A stretch of DNA of 53,248 nucleotides, taken from positions 1 to 53,248 of the forward strand of contig NZ_JACLZJ010000014.1 of NCBI RefSeq assembly GCF_014253075.1, written 5' to 3'. The position numbers and the translations under genes were made by a program. Under the pieces are notes generated by a model. It was not told the origin of the DNA. It saw nothing but the letters and a program-made list of their open reading frames with translations, and ran no database searches. Below, in pieces: positions 35,543-43,097 of the stretch (within the stretch, counting starts at the first letter, position 1; each line of letters begins with the position of its first letter). Source of the stretch: Ochrobactrum sp. CM-21-5. Its GTDB lineage: Bacteria; Pseudomonadota; Alphaproteobacteria; Rhizobiales; Rhizobiaceae.

Positions 35543-36169
35543 ATGATCGATCCCGCGACGCTGCTTACATATTGCGCAATTGTTCTTGGCTTCGTCTTCA
35601 TTCCGGGGCCGGCGACGCTTCTCACTCTTGCACGAGCATCGACCTCAGGCACTAAAGTCGGCATAGCGACCGGAGCCGGAATAACGGCCGGCGACATCAT
35701 TCACACTGTCTTTGCAGTCGTAGGGATTTCCGCGATCATTGCGGCCTCAGCGACCTTGTTCAGCATAATCAAGTATGCGGGCGCGGCCTATCTCTTCTAC
35801 CTCGGCATCAAGGCGATCCTGGACAAAACGCCAACGATGCCGGGGCAGGATCAAATCCGCCTTTCAGCTTCCCAAGCATTCCGCCAAGGCATTCTTGCCG
35901 AAGTCCTCAACCCTAAAACCGCACTGTTCTTCCTGGCATTCCTACCACAGTTCGTCCACCCCGAAAACGGTGCGGTCTTCATGCAGCTAATGATCTTGGG
36001 AGTGCTTTTCGCTGTTCTCGGCTTCGTGAGCACGATTGTTTTCGCAATTGGCGCCGGTAGTCTCGGTGCCTTCGTTCGCCGTCATCCGGTCGTCCTGAAA
36101 TGGCAGAGCAAGGTGGTCGGGGGAATCTACTGTGGCCTTAGCGTTCGCTTGGCCCTTCAGCAACGATAG
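35543..36169 (+). CDS. LysE/RhtB-family amino-acid exporter
   Basis: 208 residues with about six membrane helices. The family signature is at the start, YCAIVLGFVFIPGPATLLTL, then GIATGAGITAGDIIHTVFAV and ILAEVLNPKTALFFLAFLPQ. LysE-type pumps export amino acids or their analogues. ATG at 35543 is preceded by TAGGAG with 8 bases of spacing, better than the in-frame ATG 30 bases upstream. The substrate is not evident. Confidence 0.88.
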   Translation: MIDPATLLTYCAIVLGFVFIPGPATLLTLARASTSGTKVGIATGAGITAGDIIHTVFAVVGISAIIAASATLFSIIKYAGAAYLFYLGIKAILDKTPTMPGQDQIRLSASQAFRQGILAEVLNPKTALFFLAFLPQFVHPENGAVFMQLMILGVLFAVLGFVSTIVFAIGAGSLGAFVRRHPVVLKWQSKVVGGIYCGLSVRLALQQR

Positions 36170-36335
36170 TCACCCTCTGGCTCGGACGGCATCGGCCGTA
36201 GGATGCTCATCAGCAGCACTGCGTGTGCGGACCAGAGTGAGCGTAATCAGGTAAGCGCATCGATTGCCTCAACATCCCCGAAGCCACTTTTGATGAAAGG
36301 TTTGGAAACCGCCACAGGGGTTCTGGGGATTTGGG

Positions 36336-37229
36336 TTGGCCGTGATTATGAAGACCGCTTATTCGGGAAGTTCAGTTGGTTCCGAGATAACTAGCCCGGT
36401 CGGACGAGCTCTGGCGCATCTACGTCAAAAAAGTCCGCATGGCGCAGAAGACGTATCCTACCCAATCACGTTAAACTTCCACCCTGATGTCACCGTCAGC
36501 GGCGCTTTGGTTATTGATCTCATCGCGCGGCACGGAACCTATCGATCACAATTCGAGACTGGTACCAGCAGTGGTGGTCTCACAGCCTATGAAGGCGGAG
36601 ACCGCTGGAGTTGGGAAAGCCGGGTGTTCGGCGGCGCCTATGATAACGCTCACCCGTCGCTGCGCCCAAAGTATGGGGCCTTGAACTATCGCCATGACCC
36701 CGCCGGCGGGTCTCGCCGGTTTGGCTCATGCCATATTCGTCTAGCCTCGCACGTCCGCTCGCGAACCTCATTCTGCTATCCAGACAGTTATTGGGAGCCT
36801 CACCACTATGCCGTCGATGACGTTCGTCCGCTCATCGTTCTCGCAGAGGAAAACGCATTAGACCTCGACCCATTTCTCGACAACTATATCGAGGCGCATG
36901 TCCATGGCGCGCTCAGTGTGCCGGAAGACGTCGAGGCCGTCGTTCTTGACCCATCCTTCAAGGGCACCCGCATCGGAACAGCAGCAGCCTCGCTCGGGTG
37001 CGCGGTAGAGTGGCACGGCGGCTTTCGACTTTCTTTGAATTGTCTGGCCAACTGCGAAACATTCCGAGGTGCTGCTGTGGCCGATGCAATTACCCAAATC
37101 GCTGAGTGCGGCGTAGTGACACCAGTTGCAATATGGCGCGCTCGAAGTCATCTGCTCGATTATCAAATGGCGAAGTGGGTTTGGCATTGCGTTGCACGAT
37201 ATGGGGGCAATTCTCTCGTGGCGACCTAA
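36336..37229 (+). CDS. DUF3626 family protein
   Basis: About 297 residues. Core motifs: YPITLNFHPD, then ARHGTYRSQFETGTSSGGLTA split over strand and loop, GGDRWSWESRVFGGAYDNA, RPKYGALNYRHDP and RRFGSCHIRLASHV, characteristic of DUF3626. The conserved His, Glu and Arg residues hint at an enzyme related to ADP-ribosyl or phosphate transfer, but no function is known to me. Starts TTG 36336, GTG 36342 or ATG 36348 all lack a clear ribosome-binding site. An unusual cargo gene for an alphaproteobacterial ICE. Confidence 0.75.
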   Translation: MAVIMKTAYSGSSVGSEITSPVGRALAHLRQKSPHGAEDVSYPITLNFHPDVTVSGALVIDLIARHGTYRSQFETGTSSGGLTAYEGGDRWSWESRVFGGAYDNAHPSLRPKYGALNYRHDPAGGSRRFGSCHIRLASHVRSRTSFCYPDSYWEPHHYAVDDVRPLIVLAEENALDLDPFLDNYIEAHVHGALSVPEDVEAVVLDPSFKGTRIGTAAASLGCAVEWHGGFRLSLNCLANCETFRGAAVADAITQIAECGVVTPVAIWRARSHLLDYQMAKWVWHCVARYGGNSLVAT

Positions 37230-37572
37230 GGCGGCGCCCCAGGCCCAGTGCGGCTGTTCCTGTATGATCGGTATGGCGCGGCTCGTCCCCAGAAACCGCG
37301 GGACATTTCACGTTTGACCCGCTAGATTGGCCCCCAGAGCAGACGCGCTGCTCTGGGGCGTCGAAACCCCTACCAGTGGCTGGTGCTGGCCAGGATGGCA
37401 CCACACTCCTTGACCTTATGGTCGGGGAGCCCGTGGCGCATGTCCAGGGCTACCCGCCTAAAGGCCACGGGGCCGTCTGGTACGGTTTCGAACTCCCCGA
37501 TCACCAGGGTGACAAGGATGGTTTGCGGGGGCGCACCGCGGACACCATCCCGAGAAGTAGGGAGACGAACCG
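37230..37572. other. Spacer upstream of the DUF2285 gene
   Basis: Apart from the hairpin at 37332-37358, this spacer holds a minus-strand open stretch ending at TAG 37372-37370, readable as ILVTLVIGEFETVPDGPVAF then RRVALDMRHGLPDHKVKECG. It has GC-rich third positions but no visible start, so it may be a gene relic. I do not recognise it. Confidence 0.3.
37332..37358. terminator. Strong hairpin with perfect 11-bp stem
   Basis: CCCCAGAGCAG (37332-37342) and CTGCTCTGGGG (37348-37358) pair perfectly around the loop ACGCG. It lies 100 bp after the DUF3626 gene and upstream of the DUF2285 gene. It lacks a T-run, so it may be a terminator of the upstream gene, an operator or a leader structure. 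Confidence 0.45.
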
Positions 37573-37875
37573 ATGCGTGTCCAGCCGGAACTGGACCCCA
37601 ATGTCGATGATGAAGCCCCGACCGGCCCCGACATTACGACCTACGACGAAGAGCATTTCGTGACTTATCTGCGCCTGCTCGACGCAAACAAGGAAGGCGC
37701 CGACTGGACCGAGGTTGCGCGGATCGTCCTGCACCGTGATCCCGCCGCCGATCCGGCGCGCACGCGGCGCTGCTGGGAAAGCCATCTCGCCCGCGCCCGA
37801 TGGATGACCAAGATCGGCTATCGGCGGATTCTGGAACAGGCCGTCGAGGAACAGATTCGGCTCAACCGACATTGA
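37573..37875 (+). CDS. Free-standing DUF2285 protein, QseM-like antiactivator candidate
   Basis: 100 residues: HFVTYLRLLDANKEGADWTE then VARIVLHRDPAADPARTRRC and RARWMTKIGYRRILEQ, a lone DUF2285 domain like the C-terminal part of the FseA-like protein. GGAG lies 8 bases before ATG. In ICEMlSymR7A the antiactivator QseM is a solo DUF2285 protein that binds FseA and TraR. Here an FseA-like target exists but no TraR is visible, so an FseA-only antiactivator is inferred. An unrelated DUF2285 regulator is possible. Confidence 0.7.
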   Translation: MRVQPELDPNVDDEAPTGPDITTYDEEHFVTYLRLLDANKEGADWTEVARIVLHRDPAADPARTRRCWESHLARARWMTKIGYRRILEQAVEEQIRLNRH

Positions 37876-37943
37876 ATCGACACGAGGCCATTGTGGCATT
37901 GCCGCTTCCAAATTGACCCGTGCGGCAGAACTGCGAGCGACGA

Positions 37944-38704
37944 CTACCGCCCCTGCCGCTCCAAGAACGTTTCGACCAGAAAAGTCGCTATCGCTCCCGC
38001 CGTATTGACCGCCAGGCTTGCATGACGCGGCGATGGCCTAACCGGCAATTTCCCCCCGCGCCCATGAGAATCGGACAACCGATTTCTTAGCGTTCCAATG
38101 CCGTTCACGAGATTCATAGCCCCGCCCAGGATCGCTTTGATCGGCTCCTCGGTATGCTGGTTGGGCGCAAGGTTCAGAATCCTTGCCGCGCTGGCGTATA
38201 GTTTCGGCAGATCGTCCTTGTCGGAATATGCTTCTCCCGACTTGTCGAGGATTCGCTTTGTCACGGTTTCGAGCAAGGTTCTGGCGACCGTGATCGCTCC
38301 CTCGGGGTCGGTATTGCGGCGGGTTATAGCCTTCGTCCAAACGGCGTGAACGCCATCAACATCAAATGTTTCCAACGCATCCGACGCCACCTTATCGCCG
38401 GGAGCTGCGTTGCGCCCTCAAGATGATCCATCAAAGGCGTGAATGCACCGCTTATGATCTGGCGGCGTTCGACGTAGGTCCCAGCCTCGCGCTTGATGAA
38501 CGGCCAGAAGGCATTGAGGTTGCGATAGGTGCGCACGAATTGCGGGAGCAAATCCCGAATGGTCGGGTCCGCCATGAACTCACGACGCAGGTGCTCATAA
38601 ATATGATTGTCTGGAGAGCCTCCGGTCGCGGCTGCGATAAGGATGCCCTCCATCATGGCGATCTGCTCTATCGTCGAGGTGGGAATTTCACTCAAATCCA
38701 TCAT
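37944..38704 (-). pseudogene. Abortive-infection (Abi_C) protein gene with a frameshift
   Basis: The first frame from 38704 gives the N-terminal helical part to IISGAFTPLMDHLE (residue 96). A second frame continues GRNAAPGDKVASDALETFDV and the Abi_C domain with ILGGAMNLVNGIGTLRNRLS then DSHGRGG, ending at 37944. The frames join naturally if one G is restored in the GGG run at 38415-38417, so a one-base deletion is likely. The full protein would be about 253 residues. Abi_C proteins act in phage exclusion. Two separate polypeptides could still be made, but no start is obvious for the second. Confidence 0.75.
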
Positions 38705-38771
38705 CTACTTCCAACGGCTGAGGCCGGTCACTTGATTTGTTCGCTTCCATTGGGGCGCACGATCAGAGGGT

Positions 38772-39002
38772 TCAACTTCGGACCATGAACATCTCACGGA
38801 AGAGCTGTTCCGATCTGGCGATTCCCTTGTCGGTAAGCCAGACGGATTTTGCCTTGTTGACGGGATCGCCAATAAAGCCCTTCTCGTGCAGCCGGCTCAT
38901 CGCGCTCCAGTCGAATCCCTTCCAGGCGCGGCCGTCTCGGTCGAGCGTCAGGTAGAGCAGCGCAAGAATCGCATCGTCGATCTTGTTCTTGTCGATCTCC
39001 AT
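38772..39002 (-). CDS. DUF6429 family protein
   Basis: 76 residues beginning MEIDKNKIDDAILALLYLTL, then AWKGFDWSAMSRLHEKGFIG and KAKSVWLTDKGIARSEQLF, which matches DUF6429 over its whole length and looks like a small winged helix. Such proteins are common on rhizobial mobile DNA. Function unknown. It stands alone on the minus strand, with its start separated by about 150 bp from the plus-strand TA/recombinase block. Confidence 0.8.
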   Translation of the reverse strand: MEIDKNKIDDAILALLYLTLDRDGRAWKGFDWSAMSRLHEKGFIGDPVNKAKSVWLTDKGIARSEQLFREMFMVRS

Positions 39003-39150
39003 TGCGCGATGTCCTTTCGATTACGGACCAACCCTATTTTACTCTACAGTATCCCATATGCCGCACGGCTGCGATGCAGGGCTTTTCTTTCAGACGCGGG
39101 CGGTTCTTCGATGGTCCCTGCCCCTTCCGGGCATGGGATTTCTGGAGACG

Positions 39151-39348
39151 ATGGCGCTCAAACGCGACAGGATCAGCATCGAGGTCATAGGACCGGAAAC
39201 GGGCGGGAACGATCCTGCGCGCGCCGATGCAGCGATCCGGTCCCTCGCCCGGCTCATCGGCCGTCAGATCGCCCGCGAGCAGTTCGAGCGCAAGATGGCG
39301 CTGGAACGCAAGGCGCAGAAGAAGCGTCCGGCAGGCGAGGATGCGTAA
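39151..39348 (+). CDS. Small hypothetical protein upstream of the TA pair
   Basis: 65 residues: MALKRDRISIEVIGPETGGN, then a charged helix ARLIGRQIAREQFERKMALE and a lysine-rich tail. GGAG lies just before ATG. It resembles short proteins found ahead of serine recombinase genes in alphaproteobacterial islands, with no known role. It is the first gene of the plus-strand run that ends with the recombinase. Confidence 0.55.
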   Translation: MALKRDRISIEVIGPETGGNDPARADAAIRSLARLIGRQIAREQFERKMALERKAQKKRPAGEDA

Positions 39349-39368
39349 TGCCGCCCTTGCAAAAACAC

Positions 39369-39386
39369 GAATTACACGTATAATTC
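39369..39386. promoter_or_regulatory. Palindromic operator of the toxin-antitoxin operon
   Basis: GAATTACACGTATAATTC is an imperfect 18-bp palindrome 30 bases before the antitoxin start. Phd/YefM antitoxins autoregulate by binding such dyads. The TATAAT inside it (39379-39384) could also serve as the -10 box, which would make repression direct. Confidence 0.55.
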
Positions 39387-39415
39387 AGGCACCCCATTTG
39401 GAAAGGATGCCTGCC

Positions 39416-39670
39416 ATGCCGACAGTCGGTTCCCTCGAATTCCAGCGCAAGTTCGGCGAGTTCCAGCATCAGGCGCAGCGCGAGCCGGTGGAGATCACCC
39501 GGCACGGCCGCCGCGAGTTCGTGCTAATGACCGCCGACCACTACGACTGGCTCCGCGCCGCCGCGCAGCGGACGCACCGCACGGCAGATGCCGCCGATGT
39601 GGTGATCGACGCCGTGGAGCGGGCCGAGATGGACCCGGAACACGCCCAGCTCGACGATCTGCTGAAGTAA
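39416..39670 (+). CDS. Phd/YefM-family antitoxin
   Basis: 84 residues: VGSLEFQRKFGEFQHQAQRE then PVEITRHGRREFVLMTADHY, the Phd/YefM DNA-binding fold, followed by a helical acidic tail (EMDPEHAQLDDLLK) that would wrap the toxin. ATG at 39416 has AGGA 7 to 8 bases upstream. The toxin gene follows 10 bp downstream. Confidence 0.85.
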   Translation: MPTVGSLEFQRKFGEFQHQAQREPVEITRHGRREFVLMTADHYDWLRAAAQRTHRTADAADVVIDAVERAEMDPEHAQLDDLLK

Positions 39671-39680
39671 GGCGGGCGAC

Positions 39681-40106
39681 GTGGCGATCCCTGAACCGAA
39701 GCCCGGCCTTGTCCTCCGCTACGATTACCTCTGGACGCATGAGGCTGCCGCCGGCCAGGATCAGGGCAAGGACCGCCCGACCTGCCTCGTCGCCGCGACC
39801 GACGCGCTTGTGCGCCCGCGCCATGTGGTGCTGTTGCCGATCACCCACACGCCGCCCTCCGGCGATACGGTCGGCATCGAGATCCCGGCAAAGGTGAAGG
39901 AGGCCATCGGCCTCGACAACGCGCCGAGCTGGGTGATCGTCTCGGAGCATAATATCGACGAATGGCCCAATGGCGGGCTGTCGCCGGTTCCCGGCAAGCG
40001 GGGCGAGTTCGCCTATGGCTTCATCCCGCCGGGGCTGTTTGCGAAGATCAGGGCCAGCTTCCTCGAACTGGCCCGCGCGAAGAAGAGCGGCGCCGTGCGC
40101 CGCTGA
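39681..40106 (+). CDS. PemK/MazF-like toxin
   Basis: 141 residues from GTG. GLVLRYDYLWTHEA, GKDRPTCLVAATDALVRPRH and VVLLPITHTPPSGDTVGIEI follow the PemK/MazF pattern of an opening strand, a KDRP motif and a central sheet. MazF-type toxins cleave mRNA. With the Phd-type antitoxin it probably stabilises the ICE in the cell. The C-terminal half is more divergent, so the family call is moderate. Confidence 0.7.
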   Translation: MAIPEPKPGLVLRYDYLWTHEAAAGQDQGKDRPTCLVAATDALVRPRHVVLLPITHTPPSGDTVGIEIPAKVKEAIGLDNAPSWVIVSEHNIDEWPNGGLSPVPGKRGEFAYGFIPPGLFAKIRASFLELARAKKSGAVRR

Positions 40107-40132
40107 CCATGGAGTTTTGAAAGGACCGGCCG

Positions 40133-41842
40133 ATGACCCGCGTTGCCCTCTACGCCCGCTATTCCTCCGACAACCAGCGCGAGGCGTCGATCGACGACCA
40201 ACTGCGCATCTGCCGCGAGCAGGCGAAGCGCGAGAAGTGGAAGGTGGTCGGAACCTACAAGGATGCGGGTATCTCCGGCGCGAGCATGATCCTGCGGCCC
40301 GGCATCCAGATGCTGTTGCAGGACGCGCAGGCGGGCCAGTTCGACATGGTGCTGGCCGAGGCGCTGGACCGCATCTCGCGCGACCAGGCCGATGTGGCGA
40401 CGCTGTTCAAGCATCTCAAGTTCGCCGGCGTTCCCATCGTCACGCTGGCCGAGGGCGAGATCAGCGAGCTTCATGTCGGCCTCAAGGGGACGATGAACGC
40501 GCTGTTCCTCAAAGACCTTGCCGCCAAGACGCATCGCGGCATCCGTGGCCGCGTCGAAGACGGCAAATCGGGCGGCGGGCTTTGCTATGGCTACAAGGTG
40601 GTCAAGAAGCTGGATTCACGCGGCGATCCGATCCGGGGCGACCGCGAGATCGATGAAGCCGAGGCCAATGTCGTGCGGCGCATCCTCCGCGATTATGCCG
40701 AAGGTATCAGCCCGCGTGTGATCGCAAAGACGCTGAACGAGGAAGGTGTGCCCGGTCCCGAAGGGCGGCTCTGGAATGATACCACCATCCATGGCCACAC
40801 GAAGCGCGGCACGGGCATCCTGAACAACGAACTCTATATCGGCCGCCTGATCTGGAACCGGCTGCGCTATCTGAAAGACCCGTCGACCGGAAAGCGCGTC
40901 TCGCGGCTGAACCCGGAATCGGAATGGATCGTCAAGGACGTTCCCGACCTGCGCATTGTCGATGATCAACTCTGGCAGGCGGTGAAGGGGCGGCAGGCCG
41001 TCACCTCCGCCAAATATGCCAATGTCGCCGAGGGCGTGCGCAAGCACCACAAGAAGAACCGCCTGAACGGCACCCATCGACCAAAGACCCTGCTCTCGGG
41101 CTTGGTCTTCTGCGGTTGCTGCGGTGGTCCCTTCTCCATCCGAGGCTCCGACCGCTTCGCCTGCTCGACGCATGTGACCAAGGGCGTCCGCTCCAACAGC
41201 CGCACCATCCTGCGCGAAGACCTGGAGCGGCGCGTTCTCGCCGGCCTCAAGGAGCGGATGATGGCGCCCGAAGTCGCAGCGGAAGCGATGCGCGCCCATG
41301 CCGAGGAAACCAACCGGCTGAACAGGGAGCGCCGCTCGAACGGCGATAGCTGGAAGGCCGAGCTGGTGAAGGTCGAGAAGCAGATCAGGGGCATCATCGA
41401 GGCGATCAAGGAAGGCATGTTCCATGAGAGCATGAAGGCAGAGATGGATGCGCTGGAAGCCCGCAAAGCCGAATTGACCGAGCAACTCGCCGATATTCCG
41501 GAGGACGCGCCGGACCTGCTGCCGAGTGCTTCTGCAATCTATGCGAAGAAGGTTTCCGCGCTGACCGAAGCACTTGCCCGGCCCGACGAACGGCCGCAGG
41601 CAGCGGCGGCTTTGCGGATGCTGATAGAGAAGATTGTGCTCACGCCCGGCCCGGAACGCGGGGAAATCTTCGCCACATTGCATGGCGAACTGCGCACGAT
41701 CCTCGAATGGGCGGAGCGGCAAGCCATTGGAAAGACTTCTAAAATGACAAAACCCGCCGTTGGTGCGGCGGGTTTGTCGGTCTCAATGGTTGCGGGGGCA
41801 TACAACCAACGATTCCTGCGATTGGGGAATAGGCTTATATAG
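40133..41842 (+). CDS. Large serine recombinase (probable ICE integrase)
   Basis: 569 residues. The resolvase domain starts VALYARYSSDNQREASIDDQ with the catalytic Ser (S10 or S11) and EALDRISRDQADVATLFKHL. The Recombinase domain (about 165-275) is followed by a zinc ribbon SGLVFCGCCGGPFSIRGSDR and a coiled coil (about 390-450). It lies at the right end of the ICE, and its last 30 or so codons run through a hairpin and into the att repeat, so the C-terminal tail SMVAGAYNQRFLRLGNRLI depends on the integration site. AAAGGACCGGCCG precedes ATG. It follows the toxin gene by 26 bp. Confidence 0.9.
   Translation: MTRVALYARYSSDNQREASIDDQLRICREQAKREKWKVVGTYKDAGISGASMILRPGIQMLLQDAQAGQFDMVLAEALDRISRDQADVATLFKHLKFAGVPIVTLAEGEISELHVGLKGTMNALFLKDLAAKTHRGIRGRVEDGKSGGGLCYGYKVVKKLDSRGDPIRGDREIDEAEANVVRRILRDYAEGISPRVIAKTLNEEGVPGPEGRLWNDTTIHGHTKRGTGILNNELYIGRLIWNRLRYLKDPSTGKRVSRLNPESEWIVKDVPDLRIVDDQLWQAVKGRQAVTSAKYANVAEGVRKHHKKNRLNGTHRPKTLLSGLVFCGCCGGPFSIRGSDRFACSTHVTKGVRSNSRTILREDLERRVLAGLKERMMAPEVAAEAMRAHAEETNRLNRERRSNGDSWKAELVKVEKQIRGIIEAIKEGMFHESMKAEMDALEARKAELTEQLADIPEDAPDLLPSASAIYAKKVSALTEALARPDERPQAAAALRMLIEKIVLTPGPERGEIFATLHGELRTILEWAERQAIGKTSKMTKPAVGAAGLSVSMVAGAYNQRFLRLGNRLI
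41750..41775 (+). terminator. Terminator-like hairpin inside the recombinase 3' end
   Basis: AAACCCGCC (41750-41758) pairs perfectly with GGCGGGTTT (41767-41775) around an 8-base loop. It has the shape of an intrinsic terminator but lies about 65 bp before the stop codon, within the recombinase frame, next to the right att repeat. Confidence 0.55.
41787..41816 (+). repeat. attR: Putative attR, right copy of the ICE end repeat
   Basis: TGGTTGCGGGGGC (41787-41799) is identical to 1601-1613; 25 of 30 bases match overall. It overlaps the recombinase 3' end. Sequence to the right (from about 41843) lacks ICE-type genes and begins the lower-GC catabolic region. Confidence 0.55.
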
Positions 41843-41888
41843 ATTCGTAGTTTAATCGAGAGCGATCATCGTAGTAGAGCTCCCTATG

Positions 41889-43067
41889 TTACACAGAAAT
41901 AGTTTTCCCATCTTTAATAACAGCATCCGGTGATTTCAAAACTTCTAAATGGCTTAACGGATCACCGCGAACAGCAATTAAATCAGCAAAGGCTCCAGGG
42001 ACAATAGCACCGATTAGCCCTTCCATTTTGCATACAGCAGCCGCATTGACCGTGATCGCTGCCAATGCTTCAAAATTGGACAAACCGGCTTGGGCGGCAA
42101 AAATTGCTTCCTGGACGATGGCGCAATGAATGGCATCCGTGCCAAGTGCGAATTTTACACCGGCCCTCTTGACTTGTCTTACACTCTCCACGTTGGCTTC
42201 TGCAGCGAAGAGGAGCCGTTCACGTGCGCCTGCACTCATGCCCGGAAGATCGATAAGCCCCGGTCGCGTCAGAAAAACGCCTAACGTCCCGGTCAACCAC
42301 ACGCCCTGTTCCGCCATTTTCTCAAACTGATGAGGTTCGGCGAAAAAACCATGTTCAATCTGCTTCACTCCTGTCTTGAGACAGAGATCGATAGCCCGCC
42401 CGCCATAGGCGTGTGCAGCTACGGGAAGATCGAATTCCTGCGCCACACCAACTGCCGCTGCAAGTTCCGCTTCGGAAAGATACGGTGCGCTGCCATGAAG
42501 CAAGGAAGGGCTGGTACCGCCACTCGCGAACACCTTGATGAAATCTGCACCGGCGCCGATGTTCATGCGCACGGCTGCCGAAACAGCATCTGGGCCGTCC
42601 GCAGTAATCTGGTTAACATTTTCAGTCAGGCTGGAAGCAATACCCCTTCCCGCGACCACCAAACGGGGCCCGGGCAGATCGCCCGCGAGGATCGCCTGCT
42701 TCAGCGCCAAGTCAATATGATTCTTGGTACCCGGCAGACGCATCGTCGTTATGCCGGCGCGCAGATTGGCGAGCGCGTTCTTGGCCGCCCGCAGCGCCAG
42801 CGTCGCATCACTCGCAGACGTTTGCTCACGCTCATTGCCAAGCAATATATGAAGCATTTCCAGATGGCTGTGAGCATCGATCAGCCCCGGCAAGACAGTA
42901 TAATCCAGAAAATTGAGCACCGGGGTGTCCTTCGGTGTCTCTTCTCCTCGATAGGGAGTGATAGATTCAATCCTGTCTCCATTGACGACGACAGCCTGTG
43001 GTCCTTCCACACGATCGCCGGTCATAGGCACAAGGTTGCCACAAAGAATGATCTGTTGTTGCTGCAT
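41889..43067 (-). CDS. Metal-dependent amidohydrolase (imidazolonepropionase/prolidase-like)
   Basis: 392 residues. Metal site DAHSHLEM (about 62-69), a Lys in GADFIKVFASGG (about 175-186), later His in PVAAHAYGG and QIEHGFF, and the final Asp in ALGTDAIHC. This is the binuclear amidohydrolase subgroup that includes Xaa-Pro and N-acyl amino-acid hydrolases. It is the last gene of the minus-strand transport/catabolic run, 30 bp after the second permease gene, so it likely acts on the imported compound or its product. Exact substrate unknown. Confidence 0.85.
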   Translation of the reverse strand: MQQQQIILCGNLVPMTGDRVEGPQAVVVNGDRIESITPYRGEETPKDTPVLNFLDYTVLPGLIDAHSHLEMLHILLGNEREQTSASDATLALRAAKNALANLRAGITTMRLPGTKNHIDLALKQAILAGDLPGPRLVVAGRGIASSLTENVNQITADGPDAVSAAVRMNIGAGADFIKVFASGGTSPSLLHGSAPYLSEAELAAAVGVAQEFDLPVAAHAYGGRAIDLCLKTGVKQIEHGFFAEPHQFEKMAEQGVWLTGTLGVFLTRPGLIDLPGMSAGARERLLFAAEANVESVRQVKRAGVKFALGTDAIHCAIVQEAIFAAQAGLSNFEALAAITVNAAAVCKMEGLIGAIVPGAFADLIAVRGDPLSHLEVLKSPDAVIKDGKTISV

Positions 43068-43097
43068 GATTGGCCTGCAAGAAAAGAGAGAGATAGA

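Larger units (their letters stand above)
1601..41799. mobile_element. Integrative and conjugative element (trb/traG/RlxS type, serine recombinase)
   Basis: The segment contains what a self-transmissible ICE needs: a mating-pair formation operon (trbB to trbI), coupling protein TraG, relaxase RlxS, TraF peptidase, lytic transglycosylase, a RepA-like initiator, excision regulators (FseA-like, RdfS-like, QseM-like), a toxin-antitoxin pair and a site-specific recombinase at one end. It is bounded by the 13-bp-core direct repeat. Gene order around rlxS-traF-DUF2840-repA-rdfS matches the ICEMlSym family of Mesorhizobium as I know it. No tyrosine integrase is visible. The boundaries are inferred from the repeat; membership of the transfer genes in one element is well supported. 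Confidence 0.7.
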
